This document shows, one piece after another, positions 1 to 4,710 of a stretch of 34,144 nucleotides of DNA. The stretch comes from a virus: IMG/VR virus record IMGVR_UViG_3300038439_000018, positions 1 through 34,144 of that record; one strand, 5' to 3'. The notes beneath the pieces are model-generated. The model was not told where the DNA came from, did no database searches, and saw only the letters and a list, made by a program, of their open reading frames with translations. The number at the start of each line of letters is the position of its first letter. Position 1 is the stretch's first letter. Both the position numbers and the translations under genes were made by a program.

Positions 1-90
1 ACCCTAAGAGTGACCCCGGCGATGGAGGCGGGTATTTCTGACCATGTATGGACGCTTGAAGAAATCGCTGGCCTGCTGGATTCAAAATGA
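1..90 (+). CDS. C-terminal fragment of a probable transposase (5' truncated by window edge)
   Basis: The frame is open from base 1 and stops with TGA at 88-90, leaving 29 residues. The peptide contains TPAMEAGISDHVWTLEEI, which resembles the conserved tail I associate with some insertion-sequence transposases (T-P-A-M-x-A-G-x-x-D-H-x-W-x-x-E-E). Family placement is from memory and not secure. If right, an IS or a host flank abuts the phage genes at the left edge. The end overlaps a tiny opposing reading frame. No terminal inverted repeat could be identified from this side. Confidence 0.45.
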   Translation, partial: TLRVTPAMEAGISDHVWTLEEIAGLLDSK

Positions 91-147
91 CCCACTACCA
101 AAGATTGTGATTAATTGCTCCATGCCATGAGACCGCTTAATTTTCAT
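82..147 (-). CDS. Tiny 21-residue reading frame with a Shine-Dalgarno site
   Basis: An ATG follows AAGGAG by about 10 bases and opens a 21-residue frame (MKIKRSHGMEQLITIFGSGS and one more residue). It is the last possible gene of the minus-strand run. It overlaps the end of the + strand transposase-like fragment by 9 bases. No family is recognised. The good ribosome site is the only support, so it may be spurious. Confidence 0.2.
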   Translation of the reverse strand: MKIKRSHGMEQLITIFGSGSF

Positions 148-161
148 TTTTTTATCTCTCC

Positions 162-278
162 TTAAACCCTATCAATCCATTTACACCAGGCGATTCCGGC
201 CACGCAAACCATCGCCAGGTACACCGCAGAAACCGATTGCAAATATCCCATTGCCATGTTAATAAGTTCCGCAGACAT
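162..278 (-). CDS. Small single-pass membrane peptide
   Basis: This 38-residue protein begins MSAELINMAMGYLQSVSAVY and has one hydrophobic segment at about residues 9-32 (YLQSVSAVYLAMVCVAGIAW), ending in a short charged tail, K-W-I-D-R-V. I chose the internal ATG because GGAGG lies 8 bases upstream. The longer frame to 398 would run back through the preceding gene's end and a hairpin. It is the last well-supported gene of the minus-strand operon. Small phage membrane peptides can be holins, inhibitors or exclusion factors, but nothing here decides between them. Function unknown. Confidence 0.55.
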   Translation of the reverse strand: MSAELINMAMGYLQSVSAVYLAMVCVAGIAWCKWIDRV

Positions 279-295
279 TGACTCAGCCTCCAGCA

Positions 296-341
296 AAGGG
301 TTAATGTTATCCCCCGGTTCAGGTTGCCGCCTGGCCGGGGG
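296..341 (-). repeat. Intergenic hairpin element, copy 1
   Basis: Between the stop of the 167-residue gene and the start of the membrane peptide lies a strong hairpin. The stems are 311-317 and 335-341 (CCCCCGG/CCGGGGG), with an inner stem CAGG/CCTG. On the minus strand it is followed by TAACATTAACCCTT and then the ribosome site. The same 14-base block and a 10-base loop core (ggttgccgcc on the + strand) recur at 868-912, also just ahead of a gene. This suggests a repeated 5'-leader element rather than chance. There is no U-tract, so it is not a classical terminator. Confidence 0.6.
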
Positions 342-348
342 AGTCTCG

Positions 349-852
349 TTATTTTTCAATTTCTTTCCCCACTGTGATCTTGAGAAAGGTGGCGGCAATG
401 TCGGGAATGTAATCGCTTTTCATTGCCTCTTGACGCTCGGCTTCAACTTCCGCCTCAGTAAGCTCTTTAATCCCCTTGCCATTCTCAAGCTCAAGAAACC
501 GCCACACTTTGGTATTGAATTTGCCATTACCCGCCTGAGTGCGTTCCACCAGGTAAAAGCCGTTGTTGCCCGGATCGGTGAAGACCTTGGCGAAGTCCGC
601 CGGATTATCAGACTTGGGGCCGTTGGTTATTCTCAGAGACAATCCGGTAATGGTTTTCTGGTCCATGAAGTCGCCTACGATATGACAGAATCGCGCCGAT
701 TCGTACATTACATCGTGGCCCCGGATCATGCGCCGGTCCATTTCAGCCAAGAAAGCGTAAATACTTTCCGGCCCGCCGTTCCAATGAAGGTAAATAGCCG
801 GTGAAAAATTCTTTTTGCCATCGGTAAAAACCACATTAGCTCTGTTTCCCAT
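349..852 (-). CDS. Conserved phage/plasmid hypothetical protein (167 aa)
   Basis: The protein starts MGNRANVVFTDGKKNFSPAI and continues YLHWNGGPESIYAFL. This opening resembles a hypothetical family I recall from phages and plasmids of several bacterial phyla; its biochemical role is unknown to me. The start at 852 is chosen because GGGAGG sits 7 bases before that ATG. A longer frame to 927 would run back through the repeated hairpin. The protein looks soluble, with no signal peptide or membrane segment. A Glu-rich helix is likely near residues 130-145. It belongs to the minus-strand small-gene operon with the DUF2958 gene upstream, an early/accessory type setting. Confidence 0.7.
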   Translation of the reverse strand: MGNRANVVFTDGKKNFSPAIYLHWNGGPESIYAFLAEMDRRMIRGHDVMYESARFCHIVGDFMDQKTITGLSLRITNGPKSDNPADFAKVFTDPGNNGFYLVERTQAGNGKFNTKVWRFLELENGKGIKELTEAEVEAERQEAMKSDYIPDIAATFLKITVGKEIEK

Positions 853-867
853 TGTCTTGCCTCCCGT

Positions 868-912
868 AAGGGTTAATGTTAGGGGCTCGCCCGGTTGCCG
901 CCAGGTGAGCCC
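868..912 (-). repeat. Intergenic hairpin element, copy 2
   Basis: Second copy of the leader element seen at 296-341. It has a 9-bp stem, GGGCTCGCC (883-891) against GGTGAGCCC (904-912) with one G-U pair, and the shared loop core ggttgccgcc (893-902). The shared block aagggttaatgtta (868-881) lies on the gene-proximal side. It sits 16 bases before the ATG of the 167-residue gene, with the ribosome site in between. The stem sequences differ between copies while pairing, loop core and flank are kept, which favours a functional RNA structure. Confidence 0.6.
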
Positions 913-933
913 TGTGTCGTTAGGCATTGAGGG

Positions 934-1257
934 TTATATGTGCTGTCCCGCATTCAACTTCTCCCATACTTCTTTGGCAGGCATGGGGCGAAAGTAAAGG
1001 TCGCGCTCGATGCCTAACCCGAATCGCCCCTTGATTGATTGCAGATCGGAAAGGTTAAAGCTCCCAATTTCCACTTCAAAACCTTTCACAATTCCCCAGA
1101 GGTGGTCAGGGTCTTCGGGGTCCTGGTTCATCAAGTACCAGGTCCAAGAGCCTGTCGGGTCAAAAAACTTAGCGACAATCTTCTGGCTTTCAAGGTCGTT
1201 GCCCTTCTCATACTGTTTGCGGGCCATAGTCGTAATTTCTTTAGTCATTAGCTTCAT
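934..1257 (-). CDS. DUF2958 family protein
   Basis: This 107-residue protein begins MKLMTKEITTMARKQYEKGN and carries KFFDPTGSWTWYLMNQD, GIVKGFEVEIGSFNLSDLQ and GLGIERDLYFRP. These match what I know of DUF2958 (K-F-F-x-P-x-x-x-W-T-W-Y and G-L-x-x-E-R-D-x-x-x-x-P). DUF2958 proteins are frequent on phages, plasmids and integrative elements; their function is not established. The start is set by AAGGAG 7 bases upstream of the ATG, so the 16-residue upstream extension is rejected. It is close to its neighbours in the minus-strand operon and probably co-transcribed. Confidence 0.8.
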   Translation of the reverse strand: MKLMTKEITTMARKQYEKGNDLESQKIVAKFFDPTGSWTWYLMNQDPEDPDHLWGIVKGFEVEIGSFNLSDLQSIKGRFGLGIERDLYFRPMPAKEVWEKLNAGQHI

Positions 1258-1324
1258 CTTCTTTCTCCTTACCATGGTGAGGGGGTTAAAGGTCTCTAAG
1301 CTCATCAGTTGAATTAAATCCCAT

Positions 1325-1384
1325 TCATGGTCTAAGCTTGCCAGCTAACCGCAGCCAATTCCAAACCATCATATAAAAAGTCAT
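1325..1384 (-). CDS. Possible 19-residue peptide with strong ribosome site
   Basis: AAGGAGG lies 8 bases before an ATG that opens MTFYMMVWNWLRLAGKLRP and stops at 1325. The peptide is hydrophobic and aromatic at its N-terminus and basic at its C-terminus. The ribosome site is as good as those of the real neighbouring genes, and the position between two minus-strand genes is right. Length alone makes it doubtful. It could be a leader peptide or a small membrane peptide. Confidence 0.35.
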   Translation of the reverse strand: MTFYMMVWNWLRLAGKLRP

Positions 1385-1405
1385 CCGCCTTTCCTCCTTG
1401 GGGGG

Positions 1406-1576
1406 TTAGGATTGTTTAACTTCTGCATCTCTGCATGAACGGGAATGCCGGTGAAACCCCAGGTGATATGTTTTATGGCAGGCGTAAGTTTTTCGTTTGT
1501 CAATTTTGCCGCCAAATTTCATATCTCCGATTCCATTGGGAGCCCACCATTTGCAATTACCGCAAGTGATTTTCAT
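1406..1576 (-). CDS. Small Cys-rich protein, probable zinc-binding
   Basis: This 56-residue protein begins MKITCGNCKWWAPNGIGDMK. It has a C-x2-C pair (C5, C8), C33 and C48, plus several His (H34, H38, H42, H44). The C-G-N-C-K-W-W opening resembles small phage zinc-ribbon or knuckle proteins. The start follows GGAAGGAGAAGGAA, an excellent ribosome site. It lies between the 19-residue peptide and a 73-residue gene in the minus-strand operon. Function unknown; a nucleic-acid or protein-binding zinc module is the most that can be inferred. Confidence 0.65.
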   Translation of the reverse strand: MKITCGNCKWWAPNGIGDMKFGGKIDKRKTYACHKTYHLGFHRHSRSCRDAEVKQS

Positions 1577-1607
1577 TTCCTTCTCCTTCCCCCGGCTTAG
1601 GGGCGGG

Positions 1608-1829
1608 CTAGTCGAACTCCACCGGGAATTTTAGGGTTTTGTCAGCAGCCATTCGGCGTTTAATGCGGCGCATTGCCGGATCACTCGCGGATACCTGCCA
1701 CCGGAACCGCGGCTCCTGCTGAATCCATAGGTGGAGTTCGTTTAAGAAGTTAAAACGAAAAATTATCGTTCCGCCCCCAATGAACCCCGGGGCCGTACTT
1801 TCAGCACCGTAAAAATAGAGCTTTCTCAT
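1608..1829 (-). CDS. Hypothetical protein (73 aa)
   Basis: The protein begins MRKLYFYGAESTAPGFIGGG and ends TLKFPVEFD. It looks like a compact soluble beta-rich domain with a basic stretch (R-R-I-K-R-R) around residues 54-59. Its ATG overlaps the TGA of the upstream gene (ATGA), and GGAGGAGG lies a few bases before it, so translational coupling is likely. I recognise no family. Confidence 0.6.
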   Translation of the reverse strand: MRKLYFYGAESTAPGFIGGGTIIFRFNFLNELHLWIQQEPRFRWQVSASDPAMRRIKRRMAADKTLKFPVEFD

Positions 1830-2008
1830 AAATCCTCCTCCCGCCCTGCCTGAATTTCTTTATCCAGTTTGTTGTAAATCTTTTCGAGCCGCTGGGCGAA
1901 AGGCGTATAAATGTTGGCTATTTCGCTCTGCCGCTCCGCCACTAAGCCCCGGAGAATTTCTGCATCTGTCTTGGTTTCCATGTCTTTGATAGTCCACCTA
2001 AATCTCAT
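1826..2008 (-). CDS. Hypothetical coiled-coil protein (60 aa), first gene of the minus-strand operon
   Basis: It begins MRFRWTIKDMETKTDAEILR. From about residue 10 to the end it is a charged heptad-like helix (LRGLVAERQSEIANIY, then LEKIYNKLDKEIQAG). The start at 2008 sits 8 bases after AAGGAGG; an ATG six bases earlier would be too close to the site. A longer frame to 2122 lacks a ribosome site. It is probably the promoter-proximal gene of the leftward operon, with the promoter in the gene-poor region to its right. Function unknown. Confidence 0.6.
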   Translation of the reverse strand: MRFRWTIKDMETKTDAEILRGLVAERQSEIANIYTPFAQRLEKIYNKLDKEIQAGREEDL

Positions 2009-2117
2009 GGTCATATCCTCCTTAAATTTTGATTTTTCTTTCGCTTCTCCGCTTGCTGCCCCAAGGCCGGGTATCACAATTAATCGGCTGAATCCGGGAG
2101 GGGTGCGGCACCAAATT

Positions 2118-2146
2118 TTCAAAGATCACTTTGTTCTGATTGTCAA
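2118..2146 (-). promoter_or_regulatory. Candidate leftward promoter
   Basis: On the minus strand there is a perfect TTGACA (2146-2141), followed after 17 bases by TTTGAA (2123-2118), a weak -10. An imperfect palindrome TTGTCAATATATACAA (2139-2154 on the + strand, 12 of 16 positions paired) overlaps the -35 and could be an operator. The site is about 110 bases upstream of the first leftward gene, the right place for the operon promoter. The poor -10 keeps confidence low. Confidence 0.3.
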
Positions 2147-2281
2147 TATATACAAGGTTGCGAGCATGGCAAGGAAAAAATGATATAGGCTAAGAAGCGA
2201 TAACCACACACCTATCAAAGAATTTTGCCCCTAAGAAGGCATGGCCTACCCTAAAAAATAGGTAAAACGGCGGCTTAGACA

Positions 2282-2353
2282 CCCCGGAATCGCTTAAAAA
2301 TCGTCAAAGGTGGGATGAACGCCTAATTTAGCCCTATCTGCCCTATTCCGGGG
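2282..2353. repeat. Long-range inverted repeat
   Basis: CCCCGGAAT (2282-2290) is the exact reverse complement of ATTCCGGGG (2345-2353), 54 bases apart. A small GGGG-AAA-CCCC hairpin (2350-2360) overlaps the right arm, so two mutually exclusive pairings are possible. The interval contains two copies of GCCCTAT. It could be an operator pair, a replication-origin element or a structured leader. The sequence does not decide. Confidence 0.4.
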
Positions 2354-2428
2354 AAACCCCTAAAATCCCCCCAAACCCGCACAAACACAGGCATAATAAT
2401 TTTGACCCGCTAAACCTGTATTTTGTTC

Positions 2429-2457
2429 TTGCATTTGTGTAAAAACACGTTAAAATA
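2429..2457 (+). promoter_or_regulatory. Candidate rightward promoter
   Basis: TTGCAT (2429-2434) is followed after 17 bases by AAAATA (2452-2457) in an AT-rich stretch. The spacer holds the small palindrome GTGTAAAAACAC, a possible repressor site. If used, transcription would begin near 2464 and run into the stem-loop region that ends at the 2656 terminator. Both hexamers deviate from consensus. Confidence 0.25.
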
Positions 2458-2461
2458 AATG

Positions 2462-2656
2462 CTATTGAGAATTAATAACGATATGACAAGCTCGCGAGAC
2501 CTTAGCAGGAAAGGTTCAGGGAAGGGGCTGCACGGCTTATGGCCTGGGTTCCTCCCGACTTATGCCGCCTGTGGGATGTCGACTCTCCGGCATAAGGATT
2601 TCATTGAGGCCCGGGGAGCAGTACTTGGAAGATTTATTTCGGCTGCTCCCCTTTTT
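2462..2656 (+). ncRNA. Candidate structured non-coding RNA
   Basis: A weak promoter candidate at the left, no credible reading frame, a 9-bp stem CTTATGCCG/CGGCATAAG (2559-2567/2588-2596) and a second 9-bp stem with a U-run at the right together suggest a short transcript of roughly 195 bases. The two stems are unrelated in sequence but similar in stem and loop size (20 and 21 bases). I do not recognise tmRNA, 6S, SRP or RNase P signatures. The 5' end is a guess from the promoter. Confidence 0.25.
2613..2656 (+). terminator. Intrinsic terminator
   Basis: A perfect 9-bp stem, GGGGAGCAG (2613-2621) with CTGCTCCCC (2643-2651), and a 21-base loop are followed immediately by TTTTT (2652-2656). 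The orientation terminates rightward transcripts that start inside the control region, ahead of the gene at 2887. The long loop is the only atypical point. Confidence 0.6.
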
Positions 2657-2886
2657 CCCCCAGGCACATGGGCGATAATGGCAAAAAACCTAAAGTCACA
2701 ATTCTCCCCCCTGATCCCAGAATCGCCCTCGCTGCGTCCGGGGTCAATCCGTTTTCTTCCCCCAATTTTTTCCCCAGCGCTCACCGCCCCCTCTGGCGGC
2801 GTATCGGCAACCCTAGCCACGGCTGCTGGATGAAGGTAACCTTGGGGAGCCATTGAAGGAAAAACGACCACATGAGGGTTAATTAA

Positions 2887-3060
2887 ATGGTCATAGCCGA
2901 TTGGGATTGGGTTTGTCCTAATAATATTTATCACCCGACAATGCGATCAGATAGATTTGATTCCTACACTTGCTTTCAATGTAACCTCTGGCTAGACGGC
3001 ACCTGCGATGACCAAGGCTGCAAATATTGTAAGGATAGGCCCGAAAGGCCGGGAGATTAA
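2887..3060 (+). CDS. Small zinc-ribbon-like protein (57 aa)
   Basis: The protein begins MVIADWDWVCPNNIYHPTMR and has six cysteines: C10, C29-x2-C32, C40 and C45-x2-C48. This is enough for one or two zinc sites. It ends in a basic, Pro-rich tail. A GAGGG lies about 8 bases before the ATG. It is the first supported gene of the rightward run and is followed directly by a GTG start. It probably binds nucleic acid or a protein partner, but no family is recognised. Confidence 0.65.
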   Translation: MVIADWDWVCPNNIYHPTMRSDRFDSYTCFQCNLWLDGTCDDQGCKYCKDRPERPGD

Positions 3061-3144
3061 GTGAAAACCCCAATTAGTCAAAGTTCTGGCGCCCTACAAG
3101 CCCGCCTGAGCCACGATAACCAGGCCGGCAATGGTTTGGCATAG
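3061..3144 (+). CDS. Possible 27-residue protein
   Basis: A GTG directly follows the TAA of the zinc-ribbon gene, and GGGAG five bases upstream could serve as its ribosome site. The frame (VKTPISQSSGALQARLSHDN and seven more residues) is polar, with no recognisable feature. Tight packing is the main support; it could equally be a chance frame in a short spacer. Confidence 0.3.
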   Translation: MKTPISQSSGALQARLSHDNQAGNGLA

Positions 3145-3150
3145 GCCAAT

Positions 3151-3321
3151 ATGAACCTCATCCCCTTAAAACCTAATTCCCGGACCCACGAAAGATTGCG
3201 CCTGGCCCGCAAACTTGAACTTCAGCGCTTCATTAACCGCATCGGTATTAACCTGGAAGATGCACCGCTTTTCGATGAGGAAATCAGGTTAGCAGCCTAT
3301 CAGGAGAGCCTGGAGAAATGA
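3151..3321 (+). CDS. Small basic helical protein (56 aa)
   Basis: It begins MNLIPLKPNSRTHERLRLAR. The N-terminal half is strongly basic (R11, R15, R17, R20, K21, R26, R30) and helical; the C-terminal half is acidic. The TGA overlaps the ATG of the winged-helix gene (ATGA), which implies coupling. There is no good ribosome site, so the start is uncertain. It is possibly a small DNA-binding or partner protein for the next gene. No family recognised. Confidence 0.5.
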   Translation: MNLIPLKPNSRTHERLRLARKLELQRFINRIGINLEDAPLFDEEIRLAAYQESLEK

Positions 3322-3857
3322 GTAGACCGAATCACCCTATTTTTGATCTTCTCAGACATGATGCTTGGTTACAAGAAAGTACCGCCTTGCGCTGGGCTCT
3401 CGGAAATGATGAGGCTGCAATCTACGCTTACCTTCTGTATAAAAACGAATACTGGAAAGAGCACGATGGATTAAACGGCGGTTATTTTTTCCTAACCATT
3501 GAAGATCTATATGTCGGCGTTCATGTCAATAAACGCGCACAACGCAGTGCAGTTAAAAATTTAGTGGATAATGGGCTAATTGATATGAAAGTCCAGGGTA
3601 TCCCGCCGATCAGATATTTTAAAATTAATTTCAATCAAGAACTTATTATTAAACTGCTCCAAAAGGGCAAAGAATTAGCTGAAAACGTCCGCAAAGTCAA
3701 TGAATTCAATAAAAGTGCTGAAATGCACCTTTTGTTAGGTGCAGAAACGTCCCCTACTAAGAATATATCTTTTACCAAAAGAAAAAAGTGGCTGAATGTC
3801 GTAAACACAGAAGCACCTGATATTCTGAAAGTGGTCGTTACAGAGGTAGCTCCTTAG
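3318..3857 (+). CDS. Winged-helix DNA-binding protein, replication-initiator/regulator type
   Basis: This 179-residue protein has an N-terminal region (about residues 10-105) with alternating helices and a beta-wing. A run of helices ends in FLTIEDLYVGVHVNKRAQRS, and the recognition-helix-like VKNLVDNGLIDMKVQG is followed by the strand-like RYFKINF. This resembles the N-terminal winged-helix of phage replication initiators and of regulators that sense growth state. The C-terminal 75 residues are Lys-rich and likely flexible. TGGAG lies just before the ATG, which overlaps the previous stop. Sitting immediately before TerS, it might bind DNA in early control or packaging. The exact role is inferred. 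Confidence 0.55.
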   Translation: MSRPNHPIFDLLRHDAWLQESTALRWALGNDEAAIYAYLLYKNEYWKEHDGLNGGYFFLTIEDLYVGVHVNKRAQRSAVKNLVDNGLIDMKVQGIPPIRYFKINFNQELIIKLLQKGKELAENVRKVNEFNKSAEMHLLLGAETSPTKNISFTKRKKWLNVVNTEAPDILKVVVTEVAP

Positions 3858-3873
3858 AATTTAGGAAAGTAAA

Positions 3874-4329
3874 ATGGCTCCACGCATTATGAAACTGAAT
3901 CCGAGACAAGCTAAATTTGCCGCTGAATACGCGGTTGATGGTAATGCGCTCCGCGCGGCTGTCACAGCGGGATACTCTCCTAAAACCGCTTATTCCATCG
4001 GGTCGCGGTTAACGAAGCATGTTGAGGTCCAAGCCGCCATTCAGAGAGCCTTAGCCGCACGATGTAAGAGAACAGAGATCACCGCTGACTATGTGCTGAC
4101 CGGCCTTCGTGACGTTGCTGAGTTCTGCCGGAAGCCTCAACCACGCCTCAACAGGGCAGGTGAGATCATAGGAGAGGTGATTGATAGTACTGGGGCTAAC
4201 AGGGCGTTTGAACTCCTGGGGAAGAACCAGAAGCTATTCACCGACAACCTCAATATCGGTGGGGAGTTAAGCGAATCCCTGGCCGCGGTTGCCAAGGCGA
4301 TCCTAGCCAAGCGGGAGAAGGGGGAATGA
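3874..4329 (+). CDS. terS: Terminase small subunit
   Basis: This 151-residue protein begins MAPRIMKLNPRQAKFAAEYA and continues GNALRAAVTAGYSPKTAYSI, the hallmark N-terminal helix-turn-helix of the Terminase_2 (PF03592) small subunits. The usual L-T-x-R-Q-x-x-F-x-x-E-Y core is recognisable at residues 8-20. TerS recognises the viral packaging site and loads DNA to the TerL motor. A C-terminal helical oligomerisation stretch (about 125-148) ends in a basic tail. AGGAAAG precedes the start. The next frame opens within its stop codon, and TerL follows after a 380-base gap. Packaging sites often lie in or near terS. Confidence 0.85.
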   Translation: MAPRIMKLNPRQAKFAAEYAVDGNALRAAVTAGYSPKTAYSIGSRLTKHVEVQAAIQRALAARCKRTEITADYVLTGLRDVAEFCRKPQPRLNRAGEIIGEVIDSTGANRAFELLGKNQKLFTDNLNIGGELSESLAAVAKAILAKREKGE

Positions 4330-4496
4330 GGGGGAATAAGGCCCAGATGCCCATCAAGGTTGGAAATAGGGTTGGAAAGATAAGTGCCATGCCAATCAAT
4401 CGTAGTATTATTAGGGTGTTAGGCATCAAGGGCGGTGGGTTATTAACCCGGAGTTTATTGCAAGAGGGAGGGGGGGCTTCTCTTCCTCTTCCGTAG
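4326..4496 (+). CDS. Possible 56-residue protein overlapping the TerS stop
   Basis: ATG overlaps the TerS TGA (ATGA) and opens a 56-residue frame starting MRGNKAQMPIKVGNRVGKIS. GGGAG lies about 8 bases before the start. The product is basic and Gly-rich (R-V-L-G-I-K-G-G-G-L-L). No family is recognised. Overlap and ribosome site support it; composition is ambiguous and the 3' part runs into a purine-rich tract, so it may be non-genuine. Confidence 0.35.
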   Translation: MRGNKAQMPIKVGNRVGKISAMPINRSIIRVLGIKGGGLLTRSLLQEGGGASLPLP

Positions 4497-4515
4497 TGGT
4501 AGGCTCCAGGTGGTT

Positions 4516-4536
4516 GGGGGGGGGGGGGTGCCCCCC
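4516..4536. repeat. 13-base G tract followed by TG and 6 C
   Basis: A run of 13 G (4516-4528) is followed by TG and CCCCCC (4531-4536). Only 40-50 bases upstream there is another purine run (gagggaggggggg). The G and C blocks could pair as a hairpin, or the G run could form a quadruplex. It lies in the unassigned part of the TerS-TerL gap. Homopolymers of this size slip in replication and are error-prone in sequencing, so the exact length is unreliable. Confidence 0.7.
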
Positions 4537-4616
4537 GGCCAGGTGCCCGAATATCCACTGACCCATGTAAGTAGCGGGATGAATTTTGAAGATTTTGCAA
4601 AAGGTAAGGAAGAAGA

Positions 4617-4697
4617 ATGGAAAAAATATTAATTAGTTTGGGTTTTGTTATAATGGGTTTAGGAATTTTTAGGTGGTGGTATTTTAATAAAGGATAG
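4617..4697 (+). CDS. Tiny membrane peptide (26 aa)
   Basis: The ATG follows AAGGAAGAAGA and opens a 26-residue frame beginning MEKILISLGFVIMGLGIFRW. A single hydrophobic stretch spans most of it, with a charged/aromatic end. It stops 13 bases before the TerL start. The segment is AT-rich compared with the G-rich stretch just upstream. A small membrane peptide is plausible; function unknown. Confidence 0.4.
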   Translation: MEKILISLGFVIMGLGIFRWWYFNKG

Positions 4698-4710
4698 GTT
4701 AAAAAATTAG

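Larger units (their letters stand above)
2009..2886. other. Gene-poor divergent control region
   Basis: About 880 bases separate the leftward operon from the rightward genes. No convincing protein gene is visible. Frames at 2459-2833, 2668-2856 and 2560-2934 lack ribosome sites and look like compositional artefacts. The stretch holds a candidate leftward promoter near 2118-2146, a 9-bp perfect inverted repeat 54 bases apart (2282-2290/2345-2353), a GGGGaaaCCCC hairpin at 2350-2360, a candidate rightward promoter near 2429-2457, and two stem-loops at 2559-2656, the second a convincing terminator. From 2657 to 2886 I see nothing further that I can support. A replication origin or an early switch region would fit, but no iterons or replication gene are visible. 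Confidence 0.5.

Noticed and set aside
256-804. 182-residue + strand open frame opposite the left operon
   Set aside because: It is antisense to genes with strong ribosome sites and a known family opening; it has no ribosome site of its own and an unnatural composition.
2459-2934. Overlapping frames on both strands (2459-2833, 2668-2856, 2560-2934) in the control region
   Set aside because: None has a Shine-Dalgarno site. They cross the hairpins and terminator and are Pro/Ser-rich in the way random GC-rich frames are. The 2668-2856 frame looks least bad but was not kept.
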